Source: Globomyces pollinis-pini (lineage: Eukaryota > Chytridiomycota > Chytridiomycetes > Rhizophydiales > Globomycetaceae). Taken from it: 40,874 nucleotides of DNA. Shown piece after piece: positions 10,886 through 18,977 of the stretch (the stretch's first letter is position 1; each line of letters starts with the position of its first letter). A program made the translations under genes and the position numbers. The notes below the pieces were generated by a model. That model was not told where the DNA came from. It ran no database searches and saw only the letters and a program-made list of their open reading frames with translations. The stretch covers positions 1-40,874 of the forward strand of contig MU621244.1 in assembly GCA_025399215.1 (NCBI GenBank). Direction: 5' to 3'.

Positions 10886-12328
10886 TTAGACAATGTCGCG
10901 CTTGCTCTTATCATCCTCAACCTTTGTCCGATCCAACTCTGACCATTTTAACAGGGTTTGAAGAAATTGATTCTTGGGTTGGTAAGACTCTGCATTGGCT
11001 GGGTTCATAGCATTGGTGTCTGGAATCAAGAAAATAAACATGCAAACAGAAATTGTACAAACAGTACGTAACAGAATGGCTTGATCATAATTGTCAATAT
11101 TTTTTGATGTCATTCCATATGCCTTTTGTACTTGCCCACCAACTAAAGTCCCTAAAATTGAACCTTGATTGCTCATGGACATTAGAGCTGAAAAAAAGGT
11201 TGCTTCCATGTTTTCAGGGCATAATTGACCTGCCATAACCAAGAAAGGCATAAAATTCAATCGCGCAATGACTTCTGTGAATGCACCACTAAAGAAGAGG
11301 AATGGTATATCAGGAATACCAATCTTGACGTTCCATCTCTTGACAATCACATAATCCAACATTCCAAACACACCAATAAGGATCTGGGAAGCCAAGTAAA
11401 TTCTTCTGAATGAAGTATGTCGCAACCAACGATAATATACAAATACGCCAATAGAGAGTGAGAAATAAGAGCAAGCATCAATCCACGACTGAATAACAGG
11501 CGTAATGCCCAATGTTCTAGTATTGAAAATGGTGTTTGGAACACTTAGAGAAAATTGAGACGCGCCAGTTAGTATCAACCAAAAAATCAACCGCAAGACG
11601 ATGAATGGTGGGGAGAAGAGAGCAAAAAGAAGCCGAATGAGTTGTTGTCCTAAAACTTTGAAACCTGGGCGAATGGTGCTCTTCTTCTCCTTAACAAAGA
11701 ACATGAGAAAAAACAACCCAAGGGGAAAAATTGACATTAGAAAATTGTAAAGTCTAGCACCAGGTAGGCTTACATTGTCGACAGCATTTTTATCGGTGGA
11801 CAAGAATCCTCCTAGTAGCCCAAACGCAGCTCCACCGATTCCAAGCATGAACCAAGATACTGATTGCAATGAAGAGGTAGAATCTTCTTCATCTTGTCTA
11901 CCACTTTTGATCACCAATGCATCAGTCAAACAATCAGCAGATGAGCCATAAAATTGCACAATAAGATACGCAACTGTCAACGTAGTTGAATCAGAAGTTA
12001 AAGAAGAGATTCCCATCATAAGTACTGCTACAAACCCGAGAAAGGACATGATGAACATGTAAGGTTTTACGTTATACCCAAATAGTGGCAGATTATCGGA
12101 AATCAATCCGATGATGAATTTAAACGACCATGGAAGTTTTCCTATTGCAACAGCAGTTTCAATGTCCGCAGTCTTTAATTCAAAACCATAGATAGATATC
12201 CATTTAAATGATGAATCAAGATAACTCCGACCACCCTGTGCAAGATATGTATACCCAGCCAAGACTACCATAGCCCACCCATGTAGTTCATTGTTTCTTC
12301 GGAACCAGTCAATCGCACCAGTAATCAT
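10886..12328 (-). CDS. BT1 (folate-biopterin transporter) family membrane protein
   Basis: Intronless, 480 aa, major-facilitator-like with about 12 predicted membrane segments. BT1/FBT landmarks are visible: WSFKFIIGLISDNLPLFGY and KPYMFIMSFLG near residues 68-95 (family: KPLYGLISD..P..G..R.PY), SSADCLTDALVIKSGR near 130 (family: AD..VDA.V), and the C-terminal MPFLVMAGQLCPENMEATFF then ALMSMSNQGSILGTLVGG. Family members in trypanosomatids, oomycetes and plants move folates, pterins or S-adenosylmethionine; the substrate here cannot be read from sequence. The ends are short and cytosolic-looking, the C-terminus being charged (KVEDDKSKRDIV). The NCS2 permease follows in the same direction. The pair suggests uptake of pyrimidine and pterin/folate-like compounds, but co-regulation is only inferred. 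Confidence 0.9.
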   Translation of the reverse strand: MITGAIDWFRRNNELHGWAMVVLAGYTYLAQGGRSYLDSSFKWISIYGFELKTADIETAVAIGKLPWSFKFIIGLISDNLPLFGYNVKPYMFIMSFLGFVAVLMMGISSLTSDSTTLTVAYLIVQFYGSSADCLTDALVIKSGRQDEEDSTSSLQSVSWFMLGIGGAAFGLLGGFLSTDKNAVDNVSLPGARLYNFLMSIFPLGLFFLMFFVKEKKSTIRPGFKVLGQQLIRLLFALFSPPFIVLRLIFWLILTGASQFSLSVPNTIFNTRTLGITPVIQSWIDACSYFSLSIGVFVYYRWLRHTSFRRIYLASQILIGVFGMLDYVIVKRWNVKIGIPDIPFLFFSGAFTEVIARLNFMPFLVMAGQLCPENMEATFFSALMSMSNQGSILGTLVGGQVQKAYGMTSKNIDNYDQAILLRTVCTISVCMFIFLIPDTNAMNPANAESYQPKNQFLQTLLKWSELDRTKVEDDKSKRDIV

Positions 12329-12773
12329 ATTTCACTCTTACTATGGTGGCAGTGTATGGTTTTATAGGGATTTCTTGCGTGATTTGCTGTGTTTCATACT
12401 CACCGTTTTACCCCATTTGATCATCGATAACATTTGGATGCTGATGCTCATCTAAAAAAGGAGCCTTAGATTGCACAAGGGGATGAACTGAAAAGCAGCA
12501 GTTTGGTGAGATTGAAATAGAGCATAAATACTATTGAACTTCTATGTGTAACTTGTGTATTTACACATACACAAATGGTTGGGGTAATGTGTATAATTGG
12601 AATAACAATGGTCTCATAAGAGGAAAAAGTCGTCATTGCTCCATATCATAAAGTCCCATAAAACGATAAACTATGCTCGGCTACTGTGTCAGGCAGTAAT
12701 AAGTGAAATATAATAATGTAAATTCTTCATAGTTTGTACTATTCAACTAAGTATAGTGTTTAAACTGATATGT
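12329..12773. other. Intergenic region with a short dyad at 12554-12567
   Basis: Spacer between the PLGRKT 3' end and the BT1 start. No coding frame was supported. It contains TGTGTA-TT-TACACA at 12554-12567, extended by flanking TTGTGTA and TACACAA. This is a possible protein-binding dyad in the BT1 promoter region, with no further evidence. Confidence 0.45.
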
Positions 12774-13220
12774 TTATTTTGCCCATTCCGGTAGTGGGTC
12801 TAGTCCCATTTCTTTCAATTTTTTGTTCTGATTATCCATCATTTTGCGATAGATAGGAAACATTAATCGATTAGGAAATTGCAATGGTTCATTAAACCAG
12901 TATCTTTCATCCTTCAAAATTAAATCTGCATCGGCCTTGATTCGATTGAGTTTGTTGCCCCAACCCATATCGATTTGATAGCTGAGAATGGTGGTGACTA
13001 TTACAGCAGGAGCTGCCGGGACTGGGAAGGGCTTTTTTAGGATTCCAATGGTTGCTATTGTTCCTGCTGCTGCTCCAATGAAATAAACTAGATCTCTTGT
13101 TGACGCAATGGATATGGCCAGTTGAGTGTCACGTTGGTTCTTCATTTGTCTCATTTGCTGAAGTTGACTAGCCTTCACTACCTCATCGACTGTCGATTGG
13201 ATTGATGATGTGATTCCCAT
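12774..13220 (-). CDS. PLGRKT: PLGRKT (plasminogen receptor KT / DUF2368) homologue
   Basis: Intronless, 148 aa, matching the small PLGRKT family in length and layout. It has an N-terminal MG start (possible myristoylation site, as in the animal protein), an amphipathic MRQMKNQRDTQLAISIAST helix (animal: MRERQMAMQIAWS), two closely spaced hydrophobic segments around 47-66 and 69-86, then ILSYQIDMGWGNKLNRIKAD, where animals have ILTYQYDLGYGTLLERMKGE, and an ADLILKDE helix. In vertebrates it is a membrane protein with a C-terminal Lys that binds plasminogen. This protein also ends in Lys (PEWAK), but plasminogen is absent from fungi, so the ancestral role must differ and is unknown. Identification rests on the YQxDxGxGxxLxRxK signature and topology. 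Confidence 0.85.
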   Translation of the reverse strand: MGITSSIQSTVDEVVKASQLQQMRQMKNQRDTQLAISIASTRDLVYFIGAAAGTIATIGILKKPFPVPAAPAVIVTTILSYQIDMGWGNKLNRIKADADLILKDERYWFNEPLQFPNRLMFPIYRKMMDNQNKKLKEMGLDPLPEWAK

Positions 13221-13606
13221 TGTTTATATGCAAAATGGGGAAAAACCAGGGTTTTGGACAAACGTGTCAAATTCTCAACATGAAGATGAGGAAAGATTTC
13301 ACAAGACTTGGGAATATAAAAATCAAATGGGTTGTGTTTTGCAAAAAAACCCGAGTTTTAAACCAGATGGATTGAAACCGAATTTAATGTGTATCAGGCA
13401 GGAATAATGCTTCACTCAGCATACAAATTTAACCACCTCGCTTTCATGTGCTGGATAGATCTTGAGCAATATAATGTATTGAAGCTTTCAAAAAAAGATA
13501 TGAGCTCGATGACTTGGAACTTGCTAATGGTACGTACCAAAGTGGTCCACCTCAATCTTCATATCTGGCTCTTTAGGACGCCCTGTTATTGAGAAATGTT
13601 TGTAAT
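13221..13606. other. Intergenic region, nothing recognised
   Basis: Small frames on the plus strand here have no recognisable composition or family match and no plausible splicing partners. I see no RNA gene signature. The region carries the PLGRKT promoter and the 3' flank of the interrupted gene below. Confidence 0.5.
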
Positions 13607-14096
13607 CTAACAATGAGATTCAACAGTCTTACAAATATCTTTTGGTTCCCAAACTCCTTTATAGTTTTTGACGATAGTTTGTAATGCTGCCTTATCTTTA
13701 CTGTTGTACGTAAACGTTCCATTGGGATTTTTTTGTCTTACAAAGTGCACCACTTTCTCATTCAAGATCATGGTTGTGCTTTTTCTTTTATCCGTAACCC
13801 TTACACCAACGCAATGTTTTTGATAGAACCCCTTACTGAGAGTAAATTCTTTTGTTCAATCTTCACCGTGCACTTTCCAATGAATACTATCTTGCGTGAC
13901 CTCTTTTAGCAAACTACTGAATCGCGCCTGCTGCCAAAATCTACATACAAATAACATTTGTTGTTAACAGATCCATTTACAATCTAGAGTTTATAATCTC
14001 AATGTGGTAAAGCAGAACTGAATGATGTTTTCTCACCACTTTACCTTTCAAGTTTTTTTGTATTGAGTCTAAATAGTCTTTCCACAAATTATTCAT
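13607..14096 (-). pseudogene. Small gene interrupted by one in-frame TGA
   Basis: With two introns of normal style (14018-14044, 27 nt; 13941-13980, 40 nt) the exons 14045-14096, 13981-14017 and 13607-13940 form one reading frame of 141 codons, broken only by a TGA at 13856-13858 (codon 58). Upstream it reads MNNLWKDYLDSIQKN then FWQQARFSSLLKEVTQDSIH; downstream FTLSKGFYQKHCVGVRVTDK then KNYKGVWEPKDICKTVESHC, ending in TAG. Composition and splice sites look like a real gene, but I recognise no family. Possible explanations: recent pseudogenisation, a sequencing error, or an additional small intron spanning the TGA (for example GT near 13890 to AG at 13852, which would keep frame but lacks a good branch motif). 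TGA is an ordinary stop elsewhere in this window, so recoding is unlikely. Confidence 0.45.
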
Positions 14097-14172
14097 TTAA
14101 CTCTTCAAAAGAAAATCAAGAGTTTTAAGATGAAATGAGATTTATTTCAGTTAGTGTTCCAAAGAAAAACCA

Positions 14173-15594
14173 CTAATTGGCTTTTGCAGGTCTAGGGAAA
14201 CATTTCTCACAAAAGAAGCAAACAATTCGGAGCTTACCACTTTGGTACAATTTTCTAGGAGCAGATTCAAAAGGTAATGATAAACCGATTTCGTGTTGAT
14301 GATATAATTCAACGTTAAAGTTATCTTTAGGGCAAATGGTAAATTGTCCACCAGATACGATAATACCAAGAGCGCTATCCAATTGCACACCCAAATTGAC
14401 GATATCTCTGGAAAACACACCAATGGCAAAATTGAATCCTGGAATTAAATGAGCAGAAAGGTCCAATTCAAAGTCTTTGGTTCGGCTAGGTAAATGTTCA
14501 CGTAAAACAACATCACCAGTTTTAGAGAAAGCCGGTTTACCAAACAAACCATCGTTGGATTCCATTTGGAAATTGAATGGGTAAGATAAATCCATACCGT
14601 ATCCAAAATCAATTGGTGCTTCAGATCGGTAGTTTACAGCAGCGTCTAAATCGAATTCAGGACCTAATTTGAATATTCCTGGAATGTTAACACCACCAAA
14701 TGGTAATGCAAACAATCGTGTCTTGAAAAGTTGTTGTTCAGTTTTGGATCCCAAAGATAACTTCAAATCCATATTGGCATCTAGTTGTCCAAATACATTT
14801 AATCTATATGATTTGATTCCTTTCCAACCAACCGAAAATTGTACCTTCAACCTAGCATCACCTCTGGTATGACAGTTGACACAGTAGCCTGCAACAATAT
14901 GTGGTTTCTCAAAGAGAGCAATTTCAGGACGTACAACAGTTTGACTTCCACCATCATAATTGACATTCAATGGAATAGGCTTGAAAGTGTGTTCAACTCG
15001 TTTTTGTAATTGACTTGCATTTTCCACATCATATAAATCAATGACGTATTCATCAATAACTTGTTCCATCGGCAAAGCAGCAGTTTGGATAGCTAGTACG
15101 TTGTCTTTGAGAGTAATGCCTTGGACAGATCTTGTATGGATGTGGACTTTTCCATTTGGACATGACCATTCGTGTCCAAAATACAAAGCCAAGTCAGGAT
15201 GAACGTTCCATTCATTGTATGCTGCAGTAGCAGTTACAGTAGAATTGAAGGTCAAGGTCAGCAAATTTGTAGCACAATCAAGATTGTTGATTTGCAAGAA
15301 ATTGTCCAAATTCAAAGTTGGTCGTTGAGTAGTAATGTTTAATTTAGCAACATACACATCTTGAGAGTCTTCAGGTACACCTTGATAACTAGCTTTGATG
15401 ACAGTTCGCGGTTGAAGAGTGCTTCTTGGTACAGAAATTGTTTGGAGATTAGTGTACTTTTTGACCGGTCCTTCTCCTCCCAATTGTTCTCCATTTGGCC
15501 CAATAGGGGAACCTTTAGCGAATTCTTGAGCGGGAAGTGGTGCATTAGCAGCAGTGACAACCAAAGCAGTCAAAATGTAAGTATAAAATTTCAT
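14173..15594 (-). CDS. Secreted DUF7029/DUF7223-like protein
   Basis: Intronless, 473 aa. A signal peptide is clear (MKFYTYILTALVVTAANA, cleavage near residue 18-20). The first half has a beta-rich domain with the look of fungal DUF7029 (INNLDCATNLLTLTFNSTV, then AYNEWNV and FGHEWSC). The second half resembles DUF7223: VAGYCVNCHTRGDARLKVQF, where fungal members have a YCxxCGxRG motif, followed by long beta strands with Leu/Phe alternation. The last 25 residues carry a Cys cluster (IVCFFCEKCFPRP). No membrane anchor or GPI signal follows. Function of these domains is unknown; members are secreted or surface proteins of fungi. Domain assignment is from memory of motif style and is less certain than the secreted nature. 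Confidence 0.7.
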   Translation of the reverse strand: MKFYTYILTALVVTAANAPLPAQEFAKGSPIGPNGEQLGGEGPVKKYTNLQTISVPRSTLQPRTVIKASYQGVPEDSQDVYVAKLNITTQRPTLNLDNFLQINNLDCATNLLTLTFNSTVTATAAYNEWNVHPDLALYFGHEWSCPNGKVHIHTRSVQGITLKDNVLAIQTAALPMEQVIDEYVIDLYDVENASQLQKRVEHTFKPIPLNVNYDGGSQTVVRPEIALFEKPHIVAGYCVNCHTRGDARLKVQFSVGWKGIKSYRLNVFGQLDANMDLKLSLGSKTEQQLFKTRLFALPFGGVNIPGIFKLGPEFDLDAAVNYRSEAPIDFGYGMDLSYPFNFQMESNDGLFGKPAFSKTGDVVLREHLPSRTKDFELDLSAHLIPGFNFAIGVFSRDIVNLGVQLDSALGIIVSGGQFTICPKDNFNVELYHQHEIGLSLPFESAPRKLYQSGKLRIVCFFCEKCFPRPAKAN

Positions 15595-16840
15595 TTGTAT
15601 GTTGATTTCTACACTTATTTTCTATCCTATTTATAGACGAGATCCCAAAGGGGGTGATTATTTGAGTTCAACGTGAATCGATTTTTGGCAGGTTACAAAG
15701 GAGAAATGTCATTGCATCAACGGCTTAAATACATAACTATAGTCGAACGTTGCATTTAGGAATCATTCAAAGTGAAGTGGTGAACGATTTTATTGAATTC
15801 GCATCAGGGATCTGTTTTTTTATGAAATTGAATGATCAAGAACTTACTCTTGCGACTGCGTTTGAGGACATTCGCTGATGTCAGATGAACCACACACTGA
15901 GTACAACCAATTTTTTTGTTGGTAGTACGTATTTTTTCACGTTTATGTCAACGTTTACATCAAATCGAACTCACCTATCGATGAATAATTTTAGAATTCT
16001 CATTAAAGTATAAAACTGCTTCTGTAAATTTCTGTTTGTTGCTTAACCCACACAAGATAAATTTGAAATCGAACAGGGTTTGGTGCAACAAACATGAAAA
16101 GCGTGATAGTCGGGCTTATCAACTTCCAGTCATGCACGAATGGGTTGGTTTATGGTCATGCATGAGAAGGAAGGTCGGATTACTAGGCGATACGATCGGA
16201 TTATCAGTTTCAAAAAATGGCTATCTTTTTTGATTTCCACAACTCTACCGGAATGTACTACTGTCTTATCTAAGTACATGCTTTAACACATTGACCCTTG
16301 CTATAAATGTTGACCAGCTGAAGATTACAAAACTAATCCTTATCAAGGTTACAATCAACGAACAAACAATAGCGCGATTATGAGGAGTGAGCCTAGAAAT
16401 AAAAACACTCCACAGTGTCGAGGTAGTGTATAGCATTCAAAACTTAAAGTACAATGCTTTGAGTATCAGACGATCCAAACTACGGATATTGATGATATAT
16501 ATAATGCTGTTTGAGATTTACTTTGACCAAAACAGGATAACCTTACGTTTCGCAATAGGAGTAGTTATTCATGTTTAACATGAATGACATGTTATATGGC
16601 AAAACATGGCATGCTATATGGCAATGCTAGCTAGTTATTCTTGTTTAAGATAATATGTCTTTGAAATTGTGGACTTAATGCTCCATGACGTGATCTATTC
16701 TAGTTCGCTGTACCTGTCCACCATCATTAAAAGGAGTAAGATATAATAGTTGTGATGTTTAGTCTGTGGCTACTTTCTAAATCGCGTAAACAGAATTCAA
16801 TAGATAGAATTAAATGGATGATTTATTCAGAATGGTATTA
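15595..16840. other. Long intergenic region between DUF7029-like gene and OAT
   Basis: About 1.25 kb, one of the longest non-coding stretches in the window. Short frames at 16036-16233 and 16387-16578 look like chance. No tRNA, snRNA or transposon signature was found. It contains short direct repeats and a dyad between 16562 and 16647 (listed separately). Both flanking genes run leftward, so it combines the promoter of the secreted protein gene and the OAT 3' flank. Confidence 0.55.
16562..16647. repeat. Nested short repeats with a perfect 9-bp dyad
   Basis: Two near-identical 16-mers (TAGTTATTCATGTTTA at 16562-16577 and TAGTTATTCTTGTTTA at 16632-16647) flank two near-identical 14-mers (ATGTTATATGGCAA at 16589-16602 and ATGCTATATGGCAA at 16611-16624). 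A perfect inverted repeat with 9-bp arms and a single central base lies at 16567-16585 (ATTCATGTT-T-AACATGAAT). Confidence 0.6.
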
Positions 16841-18294
16841 CTAATGATGACCTGTAGCACCTGGGATATCAGACAATTTGATTGTGACGATTTCTTTCAA
16901 GACTCTGTCAATAATAGCAACACCTTGCATAAGCTGTTCTTCAGTAATGCACAGAGGAGGAGCCAAACGAATAATGTTCTGGTGGGTAGGTTTTGCTAAT
17001 ACACCATAGTGTTTTAATAGTAAACAAATATCCCATGCTGTTTTGTCGAACTTGGATTCGTCAATGATTATGGCATTTAAGAGACCTTTTCCTCTCACCA
17101 ATGATATTAATGGAGAATTCAGGTTTCTAAGTGCTGTTCTGAACTTTTCACCCAATTCGAAGGCCTTTTCAGCCAAATTCTCTTCCTTCAATACTTTCAG
17201 AGCTGCTACAGCAACGGCACAACCTAAAAGTTAGAGATTCGTTACTTACCAAGTGGATTTCCACCGTATGTACTTCCGTGCTCACCAGCTCCAATGCTCA
17301 ACATAATTTCTTTGTTGGCTAAAACGGCAGACACTGGGTAAATACCTAATTTGGAATAAGTATTAAGTGAGTCACATACCACCAGATAAGGCTTTACCAA
17401 GAATAAGAATGTCAGGTTTAATATTTTCATAATCGATGGCTAACAATTTTCCAGTTCGGCATAATCCAGTTTGAATTTCATCAGCAATAAATAAGACATT
17501 GTACTTTTTGCACAACTCATAACATTTTGAGAGATATCCGTCATCTGGTACGTAAATACCAGCTTCACCTTGGATAGGTTCAACTAAGAATGCCGCAACA
17601 TTCTTATGATGCGCTTTTAAAGCAGATTCTAATGCCTCAACATTGTTGTATTCCAATTGTTTTTTTGTAGCAGGGCAAATACATCCAATACTAGGGACAA
17701 AAGGACCGAACCCATCTGTGGAAGATGGATCTGTAGACATGGATACAATAGCAATTGTTCGACCATGGAAATTTCCAGTACAAGACAAAATCATTGCTTG
17801 GTTTTCAGGGATTCCTTTGTGGGTATAACCCCATTTACGAGCCAACTTGATGGCAGTTTCAACACCTTCAGCACCAGTGTTCATTGGCAATACCATATCA
17901 AATTTGAAATACTAAAGATTAGATTAGCACTAACCATACATCAGTGATATACTTTGCGTAAGGACCAAAAACATCGTTGTAAAAGGCACGAGATGACAAA
18001 GCCAGACGACCAGCTTGCTCAGTAAGGGCAGCAATAATTTTAGGATGGGCATGACCTAGAATAAGATCGATAATGAGGGATACCTTGATTTACAGCAGAA
18101 TAAGCGGAGAGGAAATCCATGTATTTTCTGCCCTCAGGATCCCATACATAAACACCTTCAGCTGCATGAAAGACGACAGGTAAAGGGTGATAATTATGAG
18201 CACCATATTTATGCTCCATCGCCATGATTTCAGTTGACGAGACATTAACTGACTTAGTAGCAGGAAGAGAAGCTTCACCCAAGATAGATGACAT
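16841..18294 (-). CDS. Ornithine aminotransferase (OAT)
   Basis: Five exons (18084-18294, 17940-18055, 17380-17911, 17250-17345, 16841-17223) with introns of 28, 28, 34 and 26 nt give 445 aa. OAT is a class-III PLP transaminase converting ornithine and 2-oxoglutarate to glutamate semialdehyde and glutamate. Landmarks: [38 protein letters not shown] (restored across intron 1), [86 protein letters not shown] with the PLP-binding Lys near residue 282, and [18 protein letters not shown]. The N-terminus ([17 protein letters not shown]) lacks a clear mitochondrial presequence, as in cytosolic fungal OAT. It is divergent from VFL1 across a 683-bp AT-rich region. Confidence 0.95.
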
Positions 18295-18977
18295 TTAGGG
18301 GAACATGGAAGGATTATGATGAATTTTATATGAACCCACCACGCCACACCAACTCCCGTGACTGTGAGTTTGAAGCCATTCACTTAAAAAAAAATCATAA
18401 ATAAAAGGCTTCTTCATGGTATCAAACAAATAGTCAAAGGCTTGCTTGTCTCATGGGGAGTGGTGTATAAAACAATACCAATTGGAAGCCTTGGAGTGCC
18501 CATTGGTGATCATCACTGCCACTTGATGAACTACTTCATCATCACGTTAATTATCACTTGATAACCTAATTAGTAAATCATTGGTACCCTAATTTGTACA
18601 TCCTACTAGATTGATTATATTCCTTATCACCAAATAACATATTCAGAATCTAATTAGTAAATTCTTAATAGTGCTTATATTACGCGCTTATAATTCTTAA
18701 TTAATCATATATCATCTATAATATATGATTATCATAATTTAAATATTGTGTTGCTCCGAAGTATTCATTTGACAATAGTACATTAGAAGCACTAATGAAT
18801 CACGTTTGAAAACAGTCACTTTGTCCAAAAGTCACTACTTGAATCAACATACTCTAGTAAACAAAACTTATCATCACATTTTTGAACAGCTAATAAAATC
18901 ATCATAAAATTTCGTCTGGACGTTTTGTTATTTTAACTCTTCGTGTCAATTTAAACATTTACTGGATTTCAATATTA
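18295..18977. other. AT-rich divergent intergenic region
   Basis: Shared upstream region of OAT (minus) and VFL1 (plus). Strongly AT-rich from about 18540 to 18960, with CTAATTAGTAAAT occurring twice (near 18567 and 18652) and a perfect hairpin at 18703-18730. No gene was found in it. Confidence 0.55.
18703..18730. repeat. AT-rich inverted repeat, 10-bp arms, 8-nt loop
   Basis: AATCATATAT at 18703-18712 is the exact reverse complement of ATATATGATT at 18721-18730. It could extrude as a cruciform or be a DNA-unwinding or protein site. In such AT-rich DNA it may also be chance. Confidence 0.5.

Noticed and set aside
13210..13592. Two short plus-strand frames after PLGRKT
   Set aside because: Composition is not coding-like and no family match was seen.
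13856..13858. TGA as selenocysteine or reassigned codon
   Set aside because: TGA ends DCAF12, RPA34 and ZMYND12 in this window, and no hairpin typical of a SECIS element was noticed.
16036..16578. Short plus-strand frames in the long intergenic region
   Set aside because: Chance frames with no signal peptide, domain or convincing splice partners.
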